From: a virus
Virus record (IMG/VR): IMGVR_UViG_3300033571_002949
Location: 21,913-85,912 of that record
Reading direction: 5' to 3' (one strand)
DNA: 64,000 nt
Numbering within the stretch: the stretch's first letter is position 1; each line of letters opens with the position of its first letter. Both the position numbers and the translations under genes were made by a program. Positions 53,854 to 61,516 of the stretch are shown piece after piece. The notes beneath the pieces are model-generated. The model did not search any database. It was given only the letters and a program-made list of their open reading frames with translations, and had not been told where the DNA came from.

Positions 53854-54654
53854 ATGATTAGAGACACTCTAAAGGCACTTTATGAAGCAACGCCTTACAC
53901 TAGCATATTACACGATATTAACGGAGTGGCCGTTCCTTTGGCACCCGATTGGCGTAATATTGGTATTAGCGTAAGTGGTGGTGCCGACAGTGCTCTATTA
54001 GCATTTTTAATTTCTAAATTAATTAGTGAAAATAACTTTGAATCTAAAGTACACATAATTAGTAATGTGCGTATGTGGAAGTTACGCCCGTGGCAAAAAT
54101 ACAATAGTTTAGATGTTTTTAGATGGCTACAACAACGCTTTCCAAGCATTGAATATATTAGACATGAAAACTTTATTCCACCAGACTTTGAGTGGGGATC
54201 TAAAGGTCCAACAATTATAGATGAATACGGTGAACTAAAAAGTGGCGACACTATCGAAATTCGAGCTCATGCAGAATATATAGCACACACAGAAAACCTT
54301 GATGCTTATTTTAATGCAGTAACTCACAATCCTCATGAGCCGTTAAATGGCGCAATGCCGACTAGAGACATTGCACCAGTACTAGAAAATTTAACTAAAA
54401 TGATAACAGTACACATGGGTCGAGTTAGTTGTCATCCTTTTCGATTTGTAGAAAAAGATTGGATATATCAACAATACAAACATTTTAATATATTAGATTT
54501 GTATTATATAACACGCAGTTGTGAAGGTGATACTAATGTGTATCCGGAAGTGTTTAATGGATTAAACTATGAAACTTATACACCAGGGCAATATGTTCCT
54601 ACTTGTGAACAATGTTTTTGGTGTCTAGAACGTAGTTGGGCGGAAAAGCAATAA
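53854..54654 (+). CDS. PP-loop ATPase, QueC-like
   Basis: 266 residues. ISVSGGADSALLAF (SGGADS at 41-46) is the PP-loop of N-type ATP pyrophosphatases. RSCEG (Cys223) and CEQCFWCLERSW (Cys251, Cys254, Cys257) reproduce the four-cysteine Zn site at the end of QueC. QueC makes 7-cyano-7-deazaguanine; phages use it in DNA modification. However, no QueD, QueE, FolE or transglycosylase was recognised, and PP-loop enzymes also amidate sugars and other acids, so the role is open. Its stop overlaps the next start (TAATG). Confidence 0.75.
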   Translation: MIRDTLKALYEATPYTSILHDINGVAVPLAPDWRNIGISVSGGADSALLAFLISKLISENNFESKVHIISNVRMWKLRPWQKYNSLDVFRWLQQRFPSIEYIRHENFIPPDFEWGSKGPTIIDEYGELKSGDTIEIRAHAEYIAHTENLDAYFNAVTHNPHEPLNGAMPTRDIAPVLENLTKMITVHMGRVSCHPFRFVEKDWIYQQYKHFNILDLYYITRSCEGDTNVYPEVFNGLNYETYTPGQYVPTCEQCFWCLERSWAEKQ

Positions 54655-54986
54655 TGGACATATACCACGTTTGGGCTGACAAAGCAGGGGACATTAGTGA
54701 CCTCGATTGGGTTAATAATATGCGTTCTTTTTTAGATCATCTTGTTAGCGAAGGCAAGATGGTAAGTTATAGAATTACTAGATGTAAGATGGGTTTCCGT
54801 AGCATGGATATTCCTGAGTGGCATATTATGATGGAATTTAATAATATGGCACAGTTAGAAACAGCATTTCAACGTGTGGCTCCCTTAGAAGGGGAGTTAG
54901 AAGATAAACATAAAAGTTTTAATCAATTTGTGGCAGGAAACATACAGCATGCCTATTACAGAGATTGGCCAGATGGACAAAATTAA
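54654..54986 (+). CDS. Small DUF6614-like protein
   Basis: 110 residues from the ATG at 54654. MDIYHVWADKAGDISDLDWV, MVSYRITRCKMGFRSMDIPE and WHIMMEFNNMAQLE, ending in YYRDWPDG, resemble a small conserved bacterial family (DUF6614) with a ferredoxin-like, dimeric alpha/beta-barrel appearance. The biochemical role of that family is not known to me. It overlaps the amidinotransferase by up to 38 bases. Confidence 0.55.
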   Translation: MDIYHVWADKAGDISDLDWVNNMRSFLDHLVSEGKMVSYRITRCKMGFRSMDIPEWHIMMEFNNMAQLETAFQRVAPLEGELEDKHKSFNQFVAGNIQHAYYRDWPDGQN

Positions 54987-56142
54987 ATTAAATAGTTGGG
55001 ACGAATTGCAACCACTTGAAGTAGTGGCTGTGGGCAGTGTGTATGATCCTAGTTTTTTTGACGGTGTAAAAAATTCACGCATATCTTCGGTGCTAAAGAA
55101 AATTATGCACGAAACTATAGAAGATATCGAATACTTCAAAACACAGATGAAAAGTCATGGTATACAAGTACTGCAAGCCACTCCTAAAGAGTTGGGTTAC
55201 AAAGACAGCATACTTGATTATGTTGATGTTAACGGTAAGATGGGATTTGCCAGTGCTCGTCCTAACCTAGTTAAGAAAAACATGATTCCAACTAGTCCTC
55301 TGCAGATTCGAGATGACAGTATAGTGATGGGCAATAAACTGTTGATTACTGATAGAACATTTGAAGTAGAAGGATATGTTAATAAGTTTATTGAATGGTT
55401 TGGCGAAGATCAAATAGATCTTAGCATATACAATGGTCGTATGGAGTTTCAACGCAGTGAATATAATTTACGTGCCGCCGCCAAGGATCGTGGTTTACCG
55501 GAAGATTATTTTTTAACAAATCCTGATCCTGATGTTTCTAGTCTTATGGGATTTTGTAGTCCTAATTTAACAAGAATTGGAACCACTTGCCTAGTAGATT
55601 TATGGCAGAGTGCAGACATATTAAAGTTCTTAAATGAAAAGTATCCGGCATTCAACTACAAAGATGTTTGTATAGGGGGACACCTTGACGGAATTTTTAC
55701 AGTAGTTAAGGAAGGTGTAGTTATAGCAGGACCTTGGTTTAAAGGTAATGAGCATTTATTTCCTGGCTGGGAAATCATTTATTTTAACGATCCAAATTGG
55801 AACCATGTTAAAGAGTGGTGGAAGTTACGTGATAAGAACAGAGGAAGTTGGTGGGTGCCAGGTGAGGAAAGTAATGACCAATTTACTGAATTTGTAGAAA
55901 GTTTTTTACCTAATTGGACAGGATACTGTGAAGAAACAATATTTGATCTAAACTGTTTAATAGTTGACGACCGACATGTAGTAGTAAACAGCGACAACCC
56001 CGAATTATTAAAACTGTTAGAATCAAAAGGTATTACTCCTATAGTATGTCCTTTACGTAATCGATTCTTTTGGGACGGTGGTTGGCATTGTCTAACATTA
56101 GACATTAAACGACAAGGAGGGCAACGTGACTACGGAGTATGA
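54949..56142 (+). CDS. Amidinotransferase-family protein, divergent second copy
   Basis: 397 residues from the ATG at 54949 (AGGA is 11 bases upstream); ATG codons at 54928 and 54973 are alternatives. WDELQPLEVVAVGSVYDPSF is the family's N-terminal WDPLxxVVVG segment; GGHLDGIF gives the His (237, numbering from the 54973 start) and FFWDGGWHCLTLDI gives the nucleophile Cys373. At the place of the triad Asp (FDAA) the sequence reads FCSPNL, so the Asp seems to be missing. The His-Cys distance of 136 is larger than the ~105 in StrB1, implying an insertion. It may use another substrate or have lost transfer activity. Confidence 0.7.
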   Translation: MPITEIGQMDKIKLNSWDELQPLEVVAVGSVYDPSFFDGVKNSRISSVLKKIMHETIEDIEYFKTQMKSHGIQVLQATPKELGYKDSILDYVDVNGKMGFASARPNLVKKNMIPTSPLQIRDDSIVMGNKLLITDRTFEVEGYVNKFIEWFGEDQIDLSIYNGRMEFQRSEYNLRAAAKDRGLPEDYFLTNPDPDVSSLMGFCSPNLTRIGTTCLVDLWQSADILKFLNEKYPAFNYKDVCIGGHLDGIFTVVKEGVVIAGPWFKGNEHLFPGWEIIYFNDPNWNHVKEWWKLRDKNRGSWWVPGEESNDQFTEFVESFLPNWTGYCEETIFDLNCLIVDDRHVVVNSDNPELLKLLESKGITPIVCPLRNRFFWDGGWHCLTLDIKRQGGQRDYGV

Positions 56143-56623
56143 ACAATATTTAAAAGACTGGGTAGAAACAACTTTATCTGTTCCACACGAATTATTAAAC
56201 AGTCTACCTATATGTCCGTTTGCACGTCAGGCTGTTTTAAATAATCAAGTTGAATTTATAAAAACTAACGATTATAAAACTGATATTGCTAAAAAATTTG
56301 AATCTTGGAATGATAACGTACACGCTGTAGTGTTTGTTTGTGATGACGATACAGATCCTCAAATATTTGTAGAGGATGTAAAAGTTTTAAATCAAAAATT
56401 TATGCTAGAAAATTTTGTATTACTAGAAGATCATACAAAAATTCCAGAACCATTTCACGGTATAAATTTTAACAATGGACGTTACAATATTATAATAGCC
56501 CAGAGATTAGAAAACATCAATGAAGCCAGCAGATATCTTTGTAGAGAAGGATATTATGTAAATTGGAACGATCAGCAATACAATGATGTTGTACGCTGGA
56601 GATTTGAATCAACCCGGGCCTAG
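56126..56623 (+). CDS. Protein of unknown function, GTG start
   Basis: 165 residues starting with GTG at 56126; AAGGAGGG at 56114-56120 is 5 bases upstream and supports this start. LPICPFARQAVLNNQ is a notable cysteine-containing segment; VHAVVFVCDDDTDPQIFV and NINEASRYLCREGYYVNWN follow. I do not recognise a family. It overlaps the amidinotransferase by 17 bases and the convergent GNAT-like gene by 15. Confidence 0.6.
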   Translation: MTTEYEQYLKDWVETTLSVPHELLNSLPICPFARQAVLNNQVEFIKTNDYKTDIAKKFESWNDNVHAVVFVCDDDTDPQIFVEDVKVLNQKFMLENFVLLEDHTKIPEPFHGINFNNGRYNIIIAQRLENINEASRYLCREGYYVNWNDQQYNDVVRWRFESTRA

Positions 56624-57031
56624 TTCTTCGTAGCCGTCGAACAAAGTTTTATATTCTGCAACTTGTCCAAGATAAAGATATTTATAGCCTAATTTTTTAT
56701 AGTAGGCGCATTCGTGTTCTAAACTACGTATACCCAATCTTAATTCTGGCTCGTGATAGTTCCAAGCAAACTGAATACTTTCGGCACTAATGCCATCTTT
56801 TAGTCCACGTGTAAGGCTCCATGCAGATGGAACATTGTTAGCATAAAATGTAAAAACTGTAGCACCTGGTTGTTCAAAGTCCTGCGGAAATAGCGGCATA
56901 ACACTTTCAAACTTTCTGTATCTACAATAATCGATATAAATTGTTTGAAAATAATCTCGATAGCCTATACTAATATCACAAGGATACTCTTTATAATTTG
57001 TTTGGTGTAAATTTATTCTACAGAATTTCAT
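56609..57031 (-). CDS. GNAT-like protein resembling arginyltransferase (ATE) C-terminal domain
   Basis: 140 residues from the ATG at 57031; a start at 57091 would add 20 residues that overlap the preceding gene. GISAESIQFAWNYHEPELRL, then ECAYYKKLGYKYLYLGQV, resembles the C-terminal GNAT domain of protein arginyltransferases (YDP...LG...YLYLGY). It is short, lacks the N-terminal cysteine domain of ATE, and so may aminoacylate or acylate some other acceptor. It overlaps the radical SAM gene by 14 bases. Confidence 0.5.
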   Translation of the reverse strand: MKFCRINLHQTNYKEYPCDISIGYRDYFQTIYIDYCRYRKFESVMPLFPQDFEQPGATVFTFYANNVPSAWSLTRGLKDGISAESIQFAWNYHEPELRLGIRSLEHECAYYKKLGYKYLYLGQVAEYKTLFDGYEELGPG

Positions 57032-57962
57032 CTTTAAATTTAGTGGCTTTAATATCAGTACCGCAATGACAAGTTTCTTTAGGACACACAACTGGATCTA
57101 AAATATCATCTATATTTACAGTACTCCAGTGCCCTAACTTAGCAACACCGCAAGTAGCCAACGATAAATTACCTTGGCTATCTAAAACCATAACTTCTCT
57201 ACCAGCATAACAGTTCCAGCCTTTAAATTTATTTAGGCTTTGTTTCATTATCATGTCGGCATCTAATGATTGTAAACTGTTATCGTCCCACGTTACAGTA
57301 GAACCTAAATCAGATAGCCAAGTATAACGTTGTTGTACTTCTTTTATTTTATTTTCTGTAAATGTGTATATTGGAGTTGTAGAGTTTAAGAATAAGTTTT
57401 CTTCTTCAGTAAATCGCCCTTGATAGTTAGCACCACTCCAGTTATCCACAGGTTTAAGTATAGTTAATTTAATATTTTCAACAGATCTAAGTTCCTTCCA
57501 CCAAGCCATGGCCTTAGGCCAATACTTAGGATCCATCATTACATATACTACAGTAAAACTTTTTTCAGCCAATATTTTAATTTTTTCTAAATCTAACTCA
57601 TGCTTATAAGGGTGTAAAGTTACACACCAATTATCGATCAAATCGGCAACTTCGGTATAAAATCGTGTAGATCTAGAAAGATTACTATCTACTACAGTTT
57701 TAATTCCCTTTGTTTTTAAAAGACGTGCAATTTCTACAAACTGAGGATGTACAGTAGGTTCTCCTCCAGTAATAGTCATTACTATTTTACGATCTTTAAA
57801 CAAATCTAAAAATTTTTCAAAATCTTTTAAATTTAAGGTTTCGTTAGATCCTGTATGTAGTTCCTTAGGGCAATACTCACACGCATAGGTACAGGCAGTA
57901 GTAATCTGCCAAATAATTTTTAAAGTTGACGGATTGTTGGCTTGTATTTTTATTGGTATCAT
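57018..57962 (-). CDS. Radical SAM protein (5 of 8)
   Basis: 314 residues. TTACTYACEYCPKELH gives C24, C28 and C31, and MTITGGEPTVHPQFVEIARL is the SAM-binding region. The C-terminal part has NCYAGREVMVLDSQGNLSLA with TCGVAKLGHW, then CPKETCHCGTDI, suggesting a second iron-sulfur site. The gene at 61509 on the other strand has the same plan (CNYDCAYCPAE, TGGEPTVHP, CDRNFCTCAADIPLTK), so the two are paralogs. It overlaps its upstream radical SAM neighbour by ATGA. Confidence 0.85.
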   Translation of the reverse strand: MIPIKIQANNPSTLKIIWQITTACTYACEYCPKELHTGSNETLNLKDFEKFLDLFKDRKIVMTITGGEPTVHPQFVEIARLLKTKGIKTVVDSNLSRSTRFYTEVADLIDNWCVTLHPYKHELDLEKIKILAEKSFTVVYVMMDPKYWPKAMAWWKELRSVENIKLTILKPVDNWSGANYQGRFTEEENLFLNSTTPIYTFTENKIKEVQQRYTWLSDLGSTVTWDDNSLQSLDADMIMKQSLNKFKGWNCYAGREVMVLDSQGNLSLATCGVAKLGHWSTVNIDDILDPVVCPKETCHCGTDIKATKFKDEIL

Positions 57963-59344
57963 AACAAGTGTGCTAGATCAGGAAACACAGATTTACTGTC
58001 TGTTCCTCGAATCTTGTCTAAGTTGCGAATATACTCTTGAAAGTCTGGTAGTAGATGTGTGTGATCCTGCGCTTCTACAAACTTCAAGATAGCCTCGTAG
58101 CGTTTCCAGCCATAGGGATTTACCTGCCAGAAATTGTCGTCTTGTCGATAGTTGTTCCATAACCAATCCTTAAACTCCATGAATTGTTCTCGCACCTGTT
58201 GTTTATCTTCTTGAGGCAATATCCTAGCACTTAAGAATGTAGGAATGTATAATAGGTGCATATTAATTATACCACCGCCTGATTCAAACTCGTCAAATTT
58301 AAATTTATTAATTTTTTTATAACCTTGCTCTAACTTCCAGCGAGCAAAATTAGTTACATTTTTAATGTTCAATGCCTGCACCGCACAGGCAATACTAGTA
58401 TGTATATGATCGGGCGTGTTGTCGAGCAATCTTAAACTTCTTTCAATATCGGACCATTCTGCTGGATATCGAATATAGTAGTTGCGTTGATTGTAATCGT
58501 CGATACTAAATGCATATCGAACCTGTTTAAACTCTGTCCAGATATCAATCATGTGTTGATCAATTAATACTCCATTACTATTGTATCTTAGACTAATTTG
58601 TTTGCTATAACCCCTACGTATGATTTCTTCTAAGAACCGTTTGTGTTCTTTGATCATTAAAGGCTCGCCGCCTGCAAAGTACAACTGACGTATGTTTGGA
58701 ATTTGTTCGTATACTTGTTCCCAAAACTCTGGTTTTTCGTACCAGTAGTTATTAAATTCGTTAACACCCCATTCGACTTGTTTTAAGATTATTGGGCTTT
58801 TTGTAATTTTAACTAATTGTTCATGATCTTGCACCCACCGACTGCTATCGTGTGGACTGCACATTACACATTTAAGATTACAAGTATGTCCTAATCGTAA
58901 ATCCCAATAAGGCACTACAGGAGGCACAGTTCCATCTTCGTTAGTTTCTTTTACAAGTTTTTCAAAGTCTAGACCTTCTTCCATCCATTCATAACTTTCC
59001 CACATACGCTTACTGAATACACCGTTTGATTCTTCTTCAAAACATTTAGTGCAACTAGCAGGCACATTACCGCTCAGCATAGTTTTTCTTACGTTTTGCA
59101 TGTACTCGTTATTAAATGCATCTAATGGCAAATCTCGACCAAAGTTTGCTGATTCGCCATCGACCTTCTTAACTAACCCTACAGTATGATCACCAGTTTG
59201 TGCTCCGCTGGCATTAGTAACACAACAGAGTCTGGCATCACCGTTTGGACGAGTAGCCAAGTGTATCCACGGTAACGGACAGAAAGTTTTTGATCCAGTT
59301 TTGGATTCAATTTTATTAACTATTTGAATTATTTTTTCATTCAT
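57959..59344 (-). CDS. Radical SAM protein with N-terminal twitch-like cysteines (6 of 8)
   Basis: 461 residues. The N-terminal region has FCPLPWIHLATRPNGDARLC (with a second Cys following) and ASCTKCFEEE, an auxiliary-cluster segment. The core motif HTCNLKCVMCSPHDSS gives C155, C159 and C162, and LYFAGGEPLMIKEH the GGEP. RYNSNGVLID follows. The layout equals the proteins at 60257 and 26626. The gene starts 68 bases from a divergent PLP enzyme gene; the ATAAGTA motif is 6 bases before its ATG. Confidence 0.85.
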   Translation of the reverse strand: MNEKIIQIVNKIESKTGSKTFCPLPWIHLATRPNGDARLCCVTNASGAQTGDHTVGLVKKVDGESANFGRDLPLDAFNNEYMQNVRKTMLSGNVPASCTKCFEEESNGVFSKRMWESYEWMEEGLDFEKLVKETNEDGTVPPVVPYWDLRLGHTCNLKCVMCSPHDSSRWVQDHEQLVKITKSPIILKQVEWGVNEFNNYWYEKPEFWEQVYEQIPNIRQLYFAGGEPLMIKEHKRFLEEIIRRGYSKQISLRYNSNGVLIDQHMIDIWTEFKQVRYAFSIDDYNQRNYYIRYPAEWSDIERSLRLLDNTPDHIHTSIACAVQALNIKNVTNFARWKLEQGYKKINKFKFDEFESGGGIINMHLLYIPTFLSARILPQEDKQQVREQFMEFKDWLWNNYRQDDNFWQVNPYGWKRYEAILKFVEAQDHTHLLPDFQEYIRNLDKIRGTDSKSVFPDLAHLL

Positions 59345-59345
59345 G

Positions 59346-59374
59346 TTGATTACTTATCAAGTACATGCTATAAT
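59346..59374 (+). promoter_or_regulatory. Sigma70-type promoter TTGATT-17-TATAAT
   Basis: -35 TTGATT (59346-59351) and consensus -10 TATAAT (59369-59374) are 17 bases apart, reading towards the gene at 59413. The -10 shares bases with the minus-strand -10, making the site symmetric (TATAATATA). Predicted start is near 59381, giving a leader of about 30 bases with a small TTGAC/GTCAA inverted repeat at 59386-59400. Confidence 0.55.
59351..59357 (-). promoter_or_regulatory. Late promoter-like ATAAGTA, 6 bases before ATG
   Basis: On the minus strand ATAAGTA is followed by ATCAAC and the ATG at 59344; no ribosome binding site fits in the 6 bases. It agrees with the arrangements at 52049 and 53847. 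Confidence 0.5.
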
Positions 59375-59400
59375 ATACACGAACCTTGACAAAAGGTCAA
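59372..59400 (-). promoter_or_regulatory. Sigma70-type promoter TTGACC-17-TATATT
   Basis: On the minus strand, -35 TTGACC (complement of 59395-59400) and -10 TATATT (complement of 59372-59377) are 17 bases apart, reading towards the radical SAM gene that starts at 59344. It overlaps the plus-strand promoter at the -10 element, so the two would compete for polymerase. Confidence 0.5.
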
Positions 59401-59406
59401 TAAATA
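59400..59406 (+). promoter_or_regulatory. Late promoter-like ATAAATA, 6 bases before ATG
   Basis: ATAAATA followed by TCCAAC and the ATG at 59413. There is no purine-rich ribosome binding site before this ATG, so a late transcript would be leaderless. Confidence 0.5.
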
Positions 59407-59412
59407 TCCAAC

Positions 59413-60267
59413 ATGATAGTTAAAATAGCACCTGAATATTCCGCCGAATACTTACAAGTAGAACGCCCTCGACCCCTTTCGGATAGACGTATAGAATCTT
59501 CTATACAAACTATTCTTCACGGCGGTTGGGACAAAGATATTACAGATCAAGTATATTTTGATTTTAAACAAGAATGTCAGTCTTGGATTTTTGGATCAAA
59601 ATTAAATAACCTGCAAGGTATAGATTCTTTTGCTAGAACAGATATTATTATGGGCTGTACACAATTTATTGATACAGTTTACATGAAAGGCCCAGTACAA
59701 ACTTTATGGGGTGATTACAGATATCATGAAAGGTTAGGATATTCTTTCTTTAGAGATGTAGGGGCTCTAATACCTGATATTCCTTTAATTATAGCCATGC
59801 CATTTCCTCAAATAGGTGCTCCACATTTAGACATGGAAGAAATATTGAATGAATGTGCTAGTAAAAATATTGACATACATATAGATGGTGCATGGGTAAC
59901 TTGTTGCAGAGACATTAATTTTAACTTTGATCATCCACAAATAAAATCTGTAGGTATTAGTTTAAGTAAAGGTTTAGGTCTAGGATGGAACAGAATTGGA
60001 TTACGTTGGAGCAAAAGTTTCAAATCAGATGCTATAAACATAATGAATGATTTCAATATGAACTGCAGAGCGTTGGCAAAAATAGGCCTACATTTCTTAA
60101 AAGAGTTTCCTAGCGACTACTTGTGGAATACCCACGGAGAAAGATATTATAAGGTGTGTAATGATTTTAATTTAACACCGACAAAGAGTATCTATCTTGC
60201 ACAGCGCAACGGAGAACCTGTAGGTGTAGCACCTTTAATAAGATATTTGGAAGAAAATGATCAGTAA
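59413..60267 (+). CDS. PLP-dependent (fold type I) aminotransferase-like protein, short
   Basis: 284 residues. IDIHIDGAWVTCCRDINF gives Asp158 for the pyridine nitrogen and VGISLSKGLGLGWNRIGLRW gives the Schiff-base Lys186, with the following Arg/Gly pattern of class I/II or V aminotransferases. IDTVYMKGPVQTLWGDYRYH could be the PLP-phosphate-binding part. Usual length is 350-400, so the C-terminal domain is reduced, as in the DegT-like gene at 48920. It overlaps the next radical SAM gene by 11 bases. The reaction may be transamination or decarboxylation. Confidence 0.65.
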   Translation: MIVKIAPEYSAEYLQVERPRPLSDRRIESSIQTILHGGWDKDITDQVYFDFKQECQSWIFGSKLNNLQGIDSFARTDIIMGCTQFIDTVYMKGPVQTLWGDYRYHERLGYSFFRDVGALIPDIPLIIAMPFPQIGAPHLDMEEILNECASKNIDIHIDGAWVTCCRDINFNFDHPQIKSVGISLSKGLGLGWNRIGLRWSKSFKSDAINIMNDFNMNCRALAKIGLHFLKEFPSDYLWNTHGERYYKVCNDFNLTPTKSIYLAQRNGEPVGVAPLIRYLEENDQ

Positions 60268-61516
60268 AACATTCTGCCTGCATCCTTTTACAGGACTTGC
60301 TACAAGAGAAGATGGTGCTATACAGGCCTGTTGTCGTAGTCATCCTATTGGGTGGATTCAAGAGCAGACTCTTGAAGAAATATGGAACGGCGATACTATG
60401 AGACGTATTCGTCAGCAAGTGCTAAACAATGAATGGCCTAAAGAGTGTCATGCTTGCCAACTAGCAGAATCTAATGGTGTGGAAAGTCTACGTTTACGTC
60501 ATATAGAACCACGCATACCGGAAAGTCGTGTAACATTATATCCTAATGCATTAAGTAAACTAGAAGAAAATTATACAATGCCTTTTGATATTCCTACCAT
60601 GGAAATTAAACTGAATAATCTTTGTAATCTTAAATGTCGTATGTGCCATCCTATGGATAGTACAAGTTGGAATGATTGGCAAGAAGTAGAGGAGTTTTAC
60701 GTTAAAGAAAATAATTTTATGGTCAAAGCCATTAAAGATCTTAACCTAGTTAACAAACCATACTTAGACAAGTTTGAAGATAACCCCAATTGGTGGGCTA
60801 GTTTTGAAAAATTATTACCTTATTTCCGTCGTGTAGAGTTTGCTGGGGGAGAACCTTTAATGGACCCACAGCATTATCGTATTTTAGATATGCTCAAACC
60901 ATACGGACATCAGATAGAAATCAAATATGCTACTAATGGAACTACGTTAGGTATTAAAGGTGGAAGGACTATTCATGATTATTGGCCTTATTTTAAATCT
61001 ATAGCAGTTAACGTCAGCATCGACGGTATTGGTGATGCATATAACTATATTCGAGGCAATGGTAATTATAGTGATGTAATTAGTAACATAAAAGAAATAC
61101 AAAAAATACCCAATGTAAGACGCATCGTAGGAGCCGTAGCCGTACAAGTTAGTAATGTTCTTATACTTGATAAAATGTTAGAAGAATTTTTAGATAGAGT
61201 GGGTATTATTTTTTACACTAACATGGTTAATTATCCTAACGTATTAAGTGCTCAAGTAATGCCACAGCCTTTAAAAGTTTTAGCCAGTCAGCGTTTAGAA
61301 GTAATTAAAGATTCTATAAAAGATTTTGCTATGATTAAACAAAATCCTATGCTGTTAGATCTAACTATGGGTCAGATACAAGGAGTACAGAATTATCTAC
61401 GTGCCAAAGATCAAACTAAAAAATGGCAGGACTGCATCGAATTTAATCGTCGACTTGATGCTACTAGAAGTCAGAGTTTTTTAGAAGTAACGCCGGAATT
61501 TAAAAATTATGTATAA
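60257..61516 (+). CDS. Radical SAM protein with N-terminal twitch-like cysteines (7 of 8)
   Basis: 419 residues. TFCLHPFTGLATREDGAIQA followed by CC, and ECHACQLAES, form the N-terminal auxiliary-cluster region. NNLCNLKCRMCHPMDSTSW gives C123, C127 and C130; VEFAGGEPLMDPQHYRIL is GGEP; VNVSIDGIGDAYNYIRG follows. It parallels the minus-strand protein at 57959, and each is paired with a QueE-like-sized radical SAM gene (61509 and 57018), so a two-gene cassette is present twice in opposite orientations. Confidence 0.85.
   Translation: MISKTFCLHPFTGLATREDGAIQACCRSHPIGWIQEQTLEEIWNGDTMRRIRQQVLNNEWPKECHACQLAESNGVESLRLRHIEPRIPESRVTLYPNALSKLEENYTMPFDIPTMEIKLNNLCNLKCRMCHPMDSTSWNDWQEVEEFYVKENNFMVKAIKDLNLVNKPYLDKFEDNPNWWASFEKLLPYFRRVEFAGGEPLMDPQHYRILDMLKPYGHQIEIKYATNGTTLGIKGGRTIHDYWPYFKSIAVNVSIDGIGDAYNYIRGNGNYSDVISNIKEIQKIPNVRRIVGAVAVQVSNVLILDKMLEEFLDRVGIIFYTNMVNYPNVLSAQVMPQPLKVLASQRLEVIKDSIKDFAMIKQNPMLLDLTMGQIQGVQNYLRAKDQTKKWQDCIEFNRRLDATRSQSFLEVTPEFKNYV

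Noticed and set aside
53854-54654. 7-deazaguanine DNA modification system
   Set aside because: Only a QueC-like enzyme is present in the window. The eight radical SAM proteins do not individually show a clear QueE identity, so the system was not claimed.
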